Of a DNA stretch of 64,000 bases, positions 17,550-26,743 are shown piece after piece. This DNA comes from Geothrix campi (GTDB lineage Bacteria; Acidobacteriota; Holophagae; Holophagales; Holophagaceae). Within the stretch, counting starts at the first letter, position 1; the number at the start of each line of letters is the position of its first letter. The notes beneath the pieces were generated by a model that was given only the letters and a program-made list of their open reading frames with translations, ran no database searches and was not told where the DNA came from. Where the stretch lies: contig NZ_JANHMP010000003.1 in assembly GCF_024609265.1 (NCBI RefSeq), positions 113,497 to 177,496 on the forward strand, read 5' to 3'. The position numbers were made by a program, and so were the translations under genes.

Positions 17550-17891
17550 ATGTTCATCCTTCCAGCCCCCCTCCCCGCCCTCATCACGGCCACCGCGCTC
17601 ACTGAGACCCAGAAGATCGAGGCCCTGATTCAGGCCGTGGCTGATCTCCAGGGCGCCGTCTTCCTCCGGAATGGTTCGGAGCACACACCGAAACAGGCCG
17701 CCGACCACCTGCGCCTGAAGTGGAAGAACGCCGGCGGCCGGGTGAAGACCGCCGCGGACTTCATCCACTACTGCGCGAGCGGCAGCACCCTGAGCGGCAA
17801 GCCCTACGAGATCAGGCTCAAGGACGGCCAGACGGTCCTGGCCCGGGACTGGTTCTGGACCGAGCTGAAGCGGCTAGAGCCCGCCCGCTGA
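17550..17891 (+). CDS. DUF5329-family protein
   Basis: The 113-residue protein has a short hydrophobic N terminus (residues 1-18), then TETQKIEALIQAVADLQGAVF, RNGSEHTPKQAADHLRLKW, GGRVKTAADFIHYCASGST and GKPYEIRLKDG. These match the conserved pattern of the DUF5329 family, small probably exported proteins of unknown function. GGAGG lies only one base from the ATG at 17550, an unusually short spacing, so the start is not certain. The stop is one base from that of convergent gluQ. Confidence 0.65.
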   Translation: MFILPAPLPALITATALTETQKIEALIQAVADLQGAVFLRNGSEHTPKQAADHLRLKWKNAGGRVKTAADFIHYCASGSTLSGKPYEIRLKDGQTVLARDWFWTELKRLEPAR

Positions 17892-17892
17892 A

Positions 17893-18792
17893 TCAGACCC
17901 AGGTCTCGGGCACCCGGACCTCGCCCTTCGGCACCCGCGCCCAGTCGAAGGCCGGGATGAGTTCCTCGGCACGGCAGGGTTCCGGCCGCCCCAGGCAACC
18001 CAGGCTCCAGCCCAGCCAGCCCACGAGGCCCGCCGGGGAAAGGCCCCGGGCCGCCAGCGCCGCAACCCCCAACGCCCCCGCCCGCTTGCCCAGGCGGCTG
18101 CCGTCCGGCGCCGCCACCAGGCCCAGATGGGCGTAGGCGGGGCGTGGCAGACCCAGGGCCTCCTGGAGCCGGATCTGGGTGGCGGTCACGGACCGCAGGT
18201 CAGCACCCCGAACCACCTCCGTCACGCCCTGGGCGCCGTCATCCACCACCACCGCCAAGTGGTAGGCAAAGCAGCCGTCCCGCCGGAACAGCAAGGGATC
18301 GCCGGTAAGGGCTGCGGGATCATTTGACTGCGCGCCGAGAAGCTGGTCCCGCCAATCGAGAGCGCCGGCCGGAAGCCGGAAGCGCAGAGCCCGATCGAAT
18401 CCCTCCCAGCTCCGCCCCCGGCAGCGGCCCGGATAGGGGCGCAGGCCGTCCTCGGCATGGGGCGCCGAGGCCAGCTTCTCGAGATCCCTCCGCGTGCAGA
18501 CGCAGGGGTACAGGCAGCCCGCTTGGTGCAGCGCGACCAGGGCCGCATGGTAGGCGGATCCGCGATCGGACTGCCACAGCACGGGCGCGTCGGATTCCAG
18601 GCCCAAAAGCCCCAGATCCTTCAGCTGCGCCTCGCCGAGATCGCGGCGGCAGCGGGGCCCGTCCACATCTTCCATGCGGATGAGCCAGCGGCCGCGGGAG
18701 GCCCGCGCCGACAGCCACGAAGCCAGCGCCGTGCGCAGGTTCCCCAGGTGCAGGACCCCCGTGGGCGAAGGAGCGAAGCGGCCGATGGTCAT
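17893..18792 (-). CDS. gluQ: Glutamyl-Q tRNA(Asp) synthetase
   Basis: The 299-residue protein is a truncated glutamyl-tRNA-synthetase-like class I catalytic domain without anticodon-binding region. The HIGH-like motif is GRFAPSPTGVLHLGNLRTA and the KMSKS-like motif is GSRLGKRAGA. Zinc ligands are visible in YPCVCTRRDLE and in YPGRC. GluQ (YadB) attaches glutamate to queuosine in the anticodon of tRNA-Asp. Family length is about 300, as here. No queuosine-synthesis genes are adjacent. Confidence 0.92.
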   Translation of the reverse strand: MTIGRFAPSPTGVLHLGNLRTALASWLSARASRGRWLIRMEDVDGPRCRRDLGEAQLKDLGLLGLESDAPVLWQSDRGSAYHAALVALHQAGCLYPCVCTRRDLEKLASAPHAEDGLRPYPGRCRGRSWEGFDRALRFRLPAGALDWRDQLLGAQSNDPAALTGDPLLFRRDGCFAYHLAVVVDDGAQGVTEVVRGADLRSVTATQIRLQEALGLPRPAYAHLGLVAAPDGSRLGKRAGALGVAALAARGLSPAGLVGWLGWSLGCLGRPEPCRAEELIPAFDWARVPKGEVRVPETWV

Positions 18793-18847
18793 GGGATAGG
18801 GCGGCTGTCGGGCTGTCGGCTTTCGACCGGGGGCCGACGGTCGAGAG

Positions 18848-19834
18848 CTACCAACCCAACAGGTAGGCGAAGATCAGTGGGGCCACGATGGTGGCGTCGG
18901 ATTCCACGATGAACTTCGGCGTGGTCACGCCCAGCTTGCCCCAGGTGATCTTCTCGTTGGGCACGGCGCCGGAGTAGGAACCATAGCTGGTGGTGCTGTC
19001 GCTGATCTGGCAGAAATAGCCCCAGAGCGGAACCTCGGTGAGCTCCAGATCCTGGTGCAGCATGGGCACCACGCAGATGGGGAAGTCGCCGGAGATGCCG
19101 CCGGCGATCTGGAACATGCCCAGCGTCGACGTCTTCGTGACGTCCTGGTAGTGTTTGGCCAGCCAGGTCATGTACTCGATGCCGGTGCGGACCGTGTGGA
19201 CGTTCTTCACGTCCCCGCGAATGACGGCGGCGGCGAACATGTTGCCCAGGGTGCTGTCCTCCCAGCCCGGCACCACGATCGGCACGTTCTTCTCGAGGGC
19301 CGCCAGCATCCAGCTGTGCTTGGGGTCGATCTGGTAGTACTGCTCGTATTTCCCGCTCTTCAGCACCTTCTGGAAGAACTCGTGGGGGAAGTAGCGCTCG
19401 CCCTTGGCGTCGGCCTCCATCCACACCTCGAGCATGGCCTTCTCCATGCGGCGCATGGCCTCCATCTCGGGAATGCAGGTGTCCGTCACGCGGTTCATGT
19501 GGCGGTCCAGGAGGGCCTTCTCGTCCTGGGGCGTCAGGTCCCGATAGTGGGGCACGCGCTCGTAGAAGTCGTGGGCCACCAGGTTGAAGATGTCCTCCTC
19601 CAGGTTGGCCCCGGTACAGACGATGAGGTGCACCTTGTCCTGGCGGATCATCTCAGCAAAGGAGAGGCCAAGCTCCGCGGTGCTCATGGCCCCGCCCATC
19701 GTCACCATCATCTTGCCGCCCTGCTCCAGGAACACCCGGTAGCCCTCGGCGGCATCAATCAGGGCCGCGGCGTTGAAGTGCCGGAAATGATGCTTCACAT
19801 AGCTGCCGACAGGGCCGAGCTTGGGCGTGGACAT
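18848..19834 (-). CDS. Deoxyhypusine-synthase-like protein
   Basis: The 328-residue protein carries the deoxyhypusine synthase fold: GGAMSTAELGLSFAEMIR, CTGANLEEDIFN for NAD, and SGAVPNEKITWGKL, where Lys300 matches the enzyme-intermediate lysine (Lys329 in the human enzyme). Archaea and eukaryotes use this enzyme to modify eIF5A. Bacteria lack that target, and some bacterial homologues have been connected with polyamine chemistry such as homospermidine formation. The true substrate here is unknown. GGAGG before 19834 sets the start; the longer frame begins at 19855. Confidence 0.85.
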   Translation of the reverse strand: MSTPKLGPVGSYVKHHFRHFNAAALIDAAEGYRVFLEQGGKMMVTMGGAMSTAELGLSFAEMIRQDKVHLIVCTGANLEEDIFNLVAHDFYERVPHYRDLTPQDEKALLDRHMNRVTDTCIPEMEAMRRMEKAMLEVWMEADAKGERYFPHEFFQKVLKSGKYEQYYQIDPKHSWMLAALEKNVPIVVPGWEDSTLGNMFAAAVIRGDVKNVHTVRTGIEYMTWLAKHYQDVTKTSTLGMFQIAGGISGDFPICVVPMLHQDLELTEVPLWGYFCQISDSTTSYGSYSGAVPNEKITWGKLGVTTPKFIVESDATIVAPLIFAYLLGW

Positions 19835-19915
19835 AAATCCTCCGAATCCTTTCATTGTGCCAGCGGCTCCCCCCGGGTCCGAGGGCGGATTGCGGCCCTG
19901 GGGATCCGGCCCCCC

Positions 19916-19947
19916 AAAAAGGAAGCGCCCGGAGGTGCGGGCGCTTC
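19916..19947 (-). terminator. Rho-independent terminator after the manC operon
   Basis: Read on the minus strand: GAAGCGCCCG, a 6-base loop, CGGGCGCTTC, then CTTTTT (the complement of 19916-19920). It lies 130 bp beyond the end of the LolA-like gene, and nothing coding is seen between. Confidence 0.8.
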
Positions 19948-20076
19948 GTGAGGGTGAGTTTGGCGGGATTTCGAGTGGTGGGGTTTTTTAGCGGGAGTCC
20001 CGCGAACGGGACTGGGATCGATTGGTGGGATGGTTGGTGGCGGGAAGCCCTTGCGGGCACCTCGCCTTCCAGTCTA

Positions 20077-20766
20077 TCACCGGTCGATGCCGGGGAGTTC
20101 GAAGGCCCCCGGCGCCACCCCGCCCCGGATCCAGTTCCCGAAGGCCAGTTCGACCGCTGCCCCGCCCGCTTCCTCGATCTCCATCCGCGACAGCACAGGC
20201 TGGCCATGCGTCTGGACCGGGGGACCGAACCGGGCCGTGCGGGCCAGCCGCCCGGAAGCGAGCCGGAATTCGGCCTTCAGGGGCAGCGAGCCCTCCTTCG
20301 CCACCCACAGGATCACCTGGCGGGCACTGAGGGCCGGCCGCTTGGCCGCCAGCTCCAGCCGCCAGCAGGCCCGATCGTCCAGCGGCTCTTCAGCCACCGC
20401 CTGCACGCTGTAGTCCTCGCGGAACCGCGTGCGGGCCACGTCCCCACCTGCAGCCGAACCCATCAGGCGCTGCTGGGGCGTGACCTTCACGGGCCGCTTC
20501 GTGCCCGGCAGCAGCAGCCACATCTCATCGCCCAGCAGCAGCACGGACCGGCCCTTCTCCTTGTCGGAAAGGCCATCCAATCGCGCATCACCATTCGCCC
20601 GCGCCGAAACCTTCCAGCGCTGGGCGGCCCGCGGGATCTTCACCGTCAACTCCACGGTGAAGATGGGCCAGGGATGGCGCAGCCGGTCCACCCGGGCGAG
20701 GATCTCCTCGCCACTCTGGGCCAGCAGCGGCAAGGCTGCCAGGAACAACAGGAAGAGGGCGCGCAT
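20077..20766 (-). CDS. LolA-like outer-membrane lipoprotein-sorting protein
   Basis: The 229-residue protein has a signal peptide (MRALFLLFLAALPLLAQSGE). A LolA/LppX-like half-barrel follows: VELTVKIPRAAQRWKVSARANG, then LLLGDEMWLLLPGTKRPVKV, then VILWVAKEGSLPLKAEF. Such proteins carry lipids or lipoproteins across the periplasm. The ATG at 20766 shares a base with the stop codon of the upstream cupin gene (TGATG), so the two are translationally coupled. The pairing with GDP-mannose genes is unusual and gives no clear functional link. Confidence 0.72.
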   Translation of the reverse strand: MRALFLLFLAALPLLAQSGEEILARVDRLRHPWPIFTVELTVKIPRAAQRWKVSARANGDARLDGLSDKEKGRSVLLLGDEMWLLLPGTKRPVKVTPQQRLMGSAAGGDVARTRFREDYSVQAVAEEPLDDRACWRLELAAKRPALSARQVILWVAKEGSLPLKAEFRLASGRLARTARFGPPVQTHGQPVLSRMEIEEAGGAAVELAFGNWIRGGVAPGAFELPGIDR

Positions 20767-21125
20767 CAACGGCGCCCGTAGTCGTCCTGGAGCCGCTCGA
20801 TGTCCGCCTCGTCGAAGGTGCCGAGGCTCACTTCAAGCACCCGGACCGGATGGGACGTGCTGGCATCGCAGCGCAGGCGGTGGGTGCTGCCCTGGGGCAG
20901 CCAGATCTCCTCGCCCACGGCCGGACGGAGTTCCACACCATCGCGATCCACCACCACGCCCGGATCCAGGACCACCCACAGCTCACCCCGATGCTGGTGG
21001 CGCTGGAGGCTCAGCTTCTGGCCGGGGTTGCAGGTGAGGATCTTCACCGTGCAGGGTGCGTTCAGGGCGTACTGGTCGAAGGAGCCCCAGGGCTTGTCCA
21101 CGTGGAGGGTGGTCGGTCGGTCCAT
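20766..21125 (-). CDS. Mannose-6-phosphate isomerase, type II cupin domain protein
   Basis: The 119-residue single cupin begins with DKPWGSFDQYALNAPCTVKI and has the metal-binding box LSLQRHQHRGELWVVLDPG and PQGSTHRL. This is the C-terminal isomerase domain of bifunctional ManC/AlgA enzymes, here as its own protein. It probably converts fructose-6-phosphate to mannose-6-phosphate for the manC gene just upstream (45 bp). It overlaps the next gene by one base. Confidence 0.82.
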   Translation of the reverse strand: MDRPTTLHVDKPWGSFDQYALNAPCTVKILTCNPGQKLSLQRHQHRGELWVVLDPGVVVDRDGVELRPAVGEEIWLPQGSTHRLRCDASTSHPVRVLEVSLGTFDEADIERLQDDYGRR

Positions 21126-21170
21126 GGGGACAGCTTATCAAGTCTGGAGACCGGAGTCTGGACTCCAGCC

Positions 21171-22244
21171 TTACAGCAGATCCTCACGCCCTTCCGCTTT
21201 CAGCCGCTCGACGATCTGCTTGACGGTCTGGGCGCGGTCGCGGTGGCAGATGAGCAGGGCGTCGTCGTCATCCACCACGATGAGATCGTCCAGTCCGCTG
21301 GCGGCGATGAACCGCTTGCCTCCGAAAAAGGCGCAGTTGCGGGTGTCCAGCAGCAGGGTCTCGCCCTGGGTCACGTTGCCTTCGGGATCCGTCTCCTGGA
21401 ACTCGATGGCGGCGGGCCAGGAGCCCACGTCCGACCAGCGGAAGCGGGCGGGCACCACGGCCACCGTCTCTGCCTTCTCCAGGAGGGCCACATCAATGGC
21501 CACCTTGGGAAGCTGACGATAAGCCGCGGACAGGGCCGCCGGATCTGCCCCGGCCTTCACCCAGGTGTCCAGGGGCCCCAGAATCTCCGGGGCGTGCTGG
21601 TGCAGACCTTCCCGGAAGTCCTCCAGGGTCCACACGAACATGCCGGCGTTCCAGTAGTGACGGTCTGATTCGAGGTACTGCATGGCCACTTCCACGGGAG
21701 GCTTCTCCCGGAAGGCCTTCACCTTCTGCACGGGGCCGTGCCCCTCGGATTCGAGGTAGCCGTAGCCCGTCTCGGGATAGGTGGGCTTGATGCCGAACGT
21801 GACCAGTTCCCGCTCCCAGGCGGCATGCTTCACGGCAGTATCCAGATCCTCCAGGAAGATCTCCCGGTCGCCGATCCAGTGGTCCGCGGAAAGTACCGCC
21901 ATGACGCCATGGGGGAACTTGCGCTCGATCTGGACTAGGGCGAGGGCCAGGCAGGGCGCGGTGTTGCGCCCCTCGGGTTCCACGATCACGTTCTCCTGCG
22001 GCAGCTCCGGCAGCATGCGCCGGGTCTCGGCGGCGAGGTCCGCCGTGGTCACCACGAAGATCCGTTCAGGAGCCACGTGCCCGTCGAGACGGCGGACCGT
22101 CTGATGGAGCAGGGTCTCGGTGCCCACGATGGCCAGGAACTGCTTGGGGCGGGCATTGCGGCTGCGGGGCCAGAACCGCGTACCGCGACCCCCGGCCATG
22201 ATGACAATGATGAGGGACTGATGACTGCCCGTGCCCGGCATCAT
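21171..22244 (-). CDS. manC: Mannose-1-phosphate guanylyltransferase
   Basis: The 357-residue nucleotidyltransferase makes GDP-mannose from mannose-1-phosphate and GTP. Visible motifs are IIVIMAGGRGTRFWPRSR (activator and phosphate loop), ARPKQFLAI, SADHWI for metal binding, and KVKAFREKPP (the FVEKP equivalent). It lacks the C-terminal isomerase domain, supplied by the separate downstream cupin gene. Its ATG overlaps the stop codon of a 34-codon ORF with a strong ribosome site, so translation of the two is coupled. A second ATG follows immediately. Confidence 0.92.
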   Translation of the reverse strand: MMPGTGSHQSLIIVIMAGGRGTRFWPRSRNARPKQFLAIVGTETLLHQTVRRLDGHVAPERIFVVTTADLAAETRRMLPELPQENVIVEPEGRNTAPCLALALVQIERKFPHGVMAVLSADHWIGDREIFLEDLDTAVKHAAWERELVTFGIKPTYPETGYGYLESEGHGPVQKVKAFREKPPVEVAMQYLESDRHYWNAGMFVWTLEDFREGLHQHAPEILGPLDTWVKAGADPAALSAAYRQLPKVAIDVALLEKAETVAVVPARFRWSDVGSWPAAIEFQETDPEGNVTQGETLLLDTRNCAFFGGKRFIAASGLDDLIVVDDDDALLICHRDRAQTVKQIVERLKAEGREDLL

Positions 22245-22345
22245 GCCTCCTTCCGTTCCGCCCCAACGCGGGCGGCCTCGCGCATCGCCGCAGGCGATAC
22301 CGAGACGATGACGATGATCAGGGAGTCCTTGTGGGTATCCGACAT
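22241..22345 (-). CDS. Small ORF (34 residues) translationally coupled to manC
   Basis: A short frame starts at the ATG at 22345 (a preceding ATG at 22348 is also possible) and ends in TGA at 22241-22243, overlapping the manC start. AGGAGG lies six bases before the ATG at 22345, the strongest ribosome site in this neighbourhood. The product begins MSDTHKDSLIIVIVSVSP and ends GAERKEA. Its SLIIVIV segment and the bases around its start resemble the start of manC (SLIIVIM), so it may be a partial duplication of that gene's 5' end. Function unknown; it could be a leader peptide tuning manC translation. Confidence 0.5.
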   Translation of the reverse strand: MSDTHKDSLIIVIVSVSPAAMREAARVGAERKEA

Positions 22346-22411
22346 CATCGGCCTCCTGCCAGATTGCGGCTCCTTCAGGGAACCACGGCGACCTCGTTCA
22401 TCGCAACTTGC

Positions 22412-23380
22412 CTAGCGTGAAAGGATGTCCACCAGATCCTCCATGTCGCCCGGAGGCGAGGGGCGGGGATCGAGGATGCGGGCCAGGGGCTGGACTACCA
22501 GGGCCCCGGACAATTCGCCCAGATAGAAACCGCCCTCGCCCGCGCCCAGGCGGCGCACGGCCTCGGCTCCCCAGCGGCTGCCCCAGATGCGGTCCAGTGC
22601 CGAAGGACTGCCGCCGCGCTGGATGTGCCCCAGCACCACCACGCGCAGGTCCAGCCCATAGTCCCGGCGGAGCCGCTCGCCCACGGCCACGGCGTTGCCC
22701 AAGCCGTCACCCTCGGCCACCACCACGATGGAACTGCGTTTGCCACGAAGCCAATTGGCGTGGAGCCGCGCCACGAGGGTCTCGTAGGAATCATCCATGG
22801 CCTCGGGATAAAGGACCGCCTCGGCCCCGCAGGCCAGAGCCGTATGGACGGCCAGCATGCCGGAGCTGCGCCCCATGACCTCCACCAGGAACAGGCGGCC
22901 GTGGCTCGAAGCTGTGTCGCGGATGCGGTCGATGGCCTCCACCGCGGTGTTGAGGGCCGTGTCGAAGCCCAGGGTGCGGTCCGTGCCCGGCAGGTCGTTG
23001 TCGATGGTGCCGGGGATGCCCGCGCAGGGGATGCCATGCTCCCGCTGGAGGGCCTCGGCCCCCCGGAAGCTGCCATCCCCCCCGATGATCACCAGGGCAT
23101 GGATGCCCGCTTCCCGGAGGTTCGCGGCCGCCTGGGCACGCCGAGCCTCCTCCATGAATTCAGGGCAGCGGGCCGTGTGCAGCACGGTGCCGCCCCGCTG
23201 GAGGATGTTGGCGCAGGCACGCGTGGGCATGGGCGCCCAGTCGCGCTCCAGCAACCCCTGGTAGCCCTGCCGGATGCCCCAGGCCTCATGCCCCAGGGCA
23301 TCTGCCTGACGCACTGCCGCTCGGATCGCGGCGTTCATGCCTGGGGCGTCCCCGCCAGAGGTGAGGACGCCGATTCTCAC
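22412..23380 (-). CDS. pfkA: 6-phosphofructokinase, ATP type
   Basis: The 322-residue enzyme phosphorylates fructose-6-phosphate in glycolysis. It begins MRIGVLTSGGDAPGMNAAIR, has GGDGSFRGA, where glycine in GGDGS marks the ATP-using rather than PPi-using form, the catalytic TIDNDLPGTD and the substrate loop MGRSSGMLA. Length matches bacterial PfkA. Its ATG overlaps the stop of an upstream gene for a small secreted basic protein (ATGA). Confidence 0.95.
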   Translation of the reverse strand: MRIGVLTSGGDAPGMNAAIRAAVRQADALGHEAWGIRQGYQGLLERDWAPMPTRACANILQRGGTVLHTARCPEFMEEARRAQAAANLREAGIHALVIIGGDGSFRGAEALQREHGIPCAGIPGTIDNDLPGTDRTLGFDTALNTAVEAIDRIRDTASSHGRLFLVEVMGRSSGMLAVHTALACGAEAVLYPEAMDDSYETLVARLHANWLRGKRSSIVVVAEGDGLGNAVAVGERLRRDYGLDLRVVVLGHIQRGGSPSALDRIWGSRWGAEAVRRLGAGEGGFYLGELSGALVVQPLARILDPRPSPPGDMEDLVDILSR

Positions 23381-23694
23381 TTCGCCTTCCTCTGGGCGGG
23401 CAGGCCGGACCGGGTGACGGCACCCCTGCCCTTCTTCAAGGTGGCCTTGCCGCGTCGGTGTTTCACCTTGCCCTTGGCCCGCTTGCCCTTCCGCGTGTCC
23501 TTCACATGGGCTTCCGGAGGCGGCAGGGGCGGCGGCTCGATGATGCCCCGGGGAACCGGGGGGAGGTCACCCTCTGAAATCCCCTGGGCCGAGGCCCGCT
23601 GGGCGCGGGCCTTCATCACGGGATCCTCCTGGGGCCTGGGTGCAGCCACCAGGCCCAGAGCCAGACTGCTGATGAACAGGACGCGTCGCGGCAT
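23377..23694 (-). CDS. Small secreted proline-rich, basic protein of unknown function
   Basis: From the ATG at 23694 the product is 105 residues: a signal peptide (MPRRVLFISSLALGLVAAP), a proline stretch (IIEPPPLPPPEAH) and a lysine/arginine-rich tail (KGKRAKGKVKHRRGKATLKK). GGGGGACC lies before the ATG. Its TGA overlaps the pfkA start, so it is a real gene in an operon with pfkA. The much longer frame to 25587 is antisense to thiC and is rejected. The basic tail may bind a polyanion; that is inference. Confidence 0.62.
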   Translation of the reverse strand: MPRRVLFISSLALGLVAAPRPQEDPVMKARAQRASAQGISEGDLPPVPRGIIEPPPLPPPEAHVKDTRKGKRAKGKVKHRRGKATLKKGRGAVTRSGLPAQRKAK

Positions 23695-23805
23695 GGTCCC
23701 CCCGGGGAATCGATTATCGCGCATCCAGCCAGTTACGGGGCTTTCGGCTCCCCTGTGACAATCTTTGAATTCGTCGCCCCAGCCCCCCCGCGATAAACTT
23801 GCTGA

Positions 23806-25761
<1,956 letters not shown>

Positions 25762-25787
25762 GGCCTGATCCGCGCCGCCAGGCGTTA

Positions 25788-25820
25788 CGAAAAAGCTCCG
25801 CAGATGGCGGGGCTTTTTCG
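25788..25820 (+). terminator. Rho-independent terminator of thiC
   Basis: A 14-bp stem (CGAAAAAGCTCCGC with its complement ending GCTTTTTCG, one G-U pair) and a five-base loop lie just after the duplicated gene end. The run of five T is in the 3' arm. Confidence 0.8.
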
Positions 25821-25870
25821 CAGGCGGACGCGTATCATCGGAGCGGTTCCATCAGCCCAGGGAGGCAGCC

Positions 25871-26452
25871 ATGGCCGCGAAGAAGATCCTCATGCTCGTA
25901 GGCGATTTCGGGGAGGACTACGAAATCATGGTGCCCTTCCAGGCCCTGCTGGCCGTGGGCCACACGGTCCACGCCGTGTGCCCCGACAAGAAGGCCGGCG
26001 AGTCCGTCGCCACGGCCATCCATGACTTCGAAGGCCACCAGACCTACTCCGAGAAGCCCGGCCACCGCTTCGCCCTCAACGCCACCTTCGCGGACGTCAA
26101 GCCGGACCAGTACGACGCCCTGGTGATCCCCGGCGGCCGCGCCCCCGAGTACCTGCGCCTCAACCCCAAGGTGCTGGAGGTCGTTCGCCACTTCTTCACC
26201 GCGAAGAAGCCCGTGGCGGCCATCTGCCACGGCGCCCAGATCCTCTCCGCCGCGGGCGTGCTGGAGGGCCGCACCTGCTCGGCCTACCCCGCCTGCCGTG
26301 CCGAGGTGGAGATCGCCAAGGGGAAGTACGCGGACATCGCCATCGATGGCGCCGTCACGGACGGGAACCTGGTCACCGCCCCCGCCTGGCCGGCCCATCC
26401 CGCCTGGCTCGCCCAGTTCCTGCAGGTGCTGGGAACCCGCATCACCCTCTGA
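25871..26452 (+). CDS. DJ-1/PfpI-family protein
   Basis: The 193-residue protein has the DJ-1/PfpI fold. The nucleophile cysteine sits in [15 protein letters not shown] (nucleophile elbow), a glutamate in [15 protein letters not shown] and [10 protein letters not shown] between. Members act as glyoxalases, deglycases, chaperones or peptidases; which applies is not decidable. A GGGAGGCAGCC ribosome site precedes the ATG. It is single, between the thiC terminator and the SAM riboswitch. Confidence 0.88.
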   Translation: MAAKKILMLVGDFGEDYEIMVPFQALLAVGHTVHAVCPDKKAGESVATAIHDFEGHQTYSEKPGHRFALNATFADVKPDQYDALVIPGGRAPEYLRLNPKVLEVVRHFFTAKKPVAAICHGAQILSAAGVLEGRTCSAYPACRAEVEIAKGKYADIAIDGAVTDGNLVTAPAWPAHPAWLAQFLQVLGTRITL

Positions 26453-26477
26453 TCCGCGGTCGGGCGCCAATTACCTG

Positions 26478-26506
26478 TTGGCATACCTTTCCCCCGTCTT
26501 CATACT
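26478..26506 (+). promoter_or_regulatory. Promoter of the SAM riboswitch transcript
   Basis: TTGGCA (five of six consensus) is followed after exactly 17 bp by CATACT (four of six). It lies 35 bp upstream of the riboswitch aptamer and points toward it. Confidence 0.6.
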
Positions 26507-26540
26507 GATCGTCCACAGGATCTTTGTCAGTTTCATCACG

Positions 26541-26638
26541 CGATATCCAGAAAGGTGGAGGGACGGGCCCTGTGAAACCTTGGCAACCTGCGAAAGCAAG
26601 GTGCCAATTCCTGCCGCAAGCGATTGCGGAGAGATGCT
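26541..26638 (+). ncRNA. SAM-I (S-box) riboswitch
   Basis: The leader holds the conserved S-box core in order: ATCCAGAAAGGTGGAGGGAC, GGGCCCTGTGAAACC, TTGGCAACC, AAGGTGCCAATTCC and GCGGAGAGATG. These are the P2 kink-turn, P3 SAM contact and J3/4 segments of the established SAM-I family. A strong intrinsic terminator follows 22 bp later, so SAM binding should end transcription before the downstream cystathionine-synthase-type gene. P1 pairing is short and includes wobble pairs. Confidence 0.95.
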
Positions 26639-26660
26639 GACGTGTCAGAAGCTGACATGC

Positions 26661-26698
26661 AAAGGGGGCCCGAGCGATCGGGCCCCCTTTGTTTTTTT
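26661..26698 (+). terminator. Riboswitch-controlled terminator
   Basis: A perfect 13-bp stem (AAAGGGGGCCCGA, loop GCGA and complement) is followed by G and seven T. It is the expression platform of the SAM-I riboswitch, 45 bp before the coding start. Confidence 0.92.
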
Positions 26699-26743
26699 GG
26701 ATCGCAGTGGAACGACGGAGATCCTCCCTTTCCGGAGGCTCTT

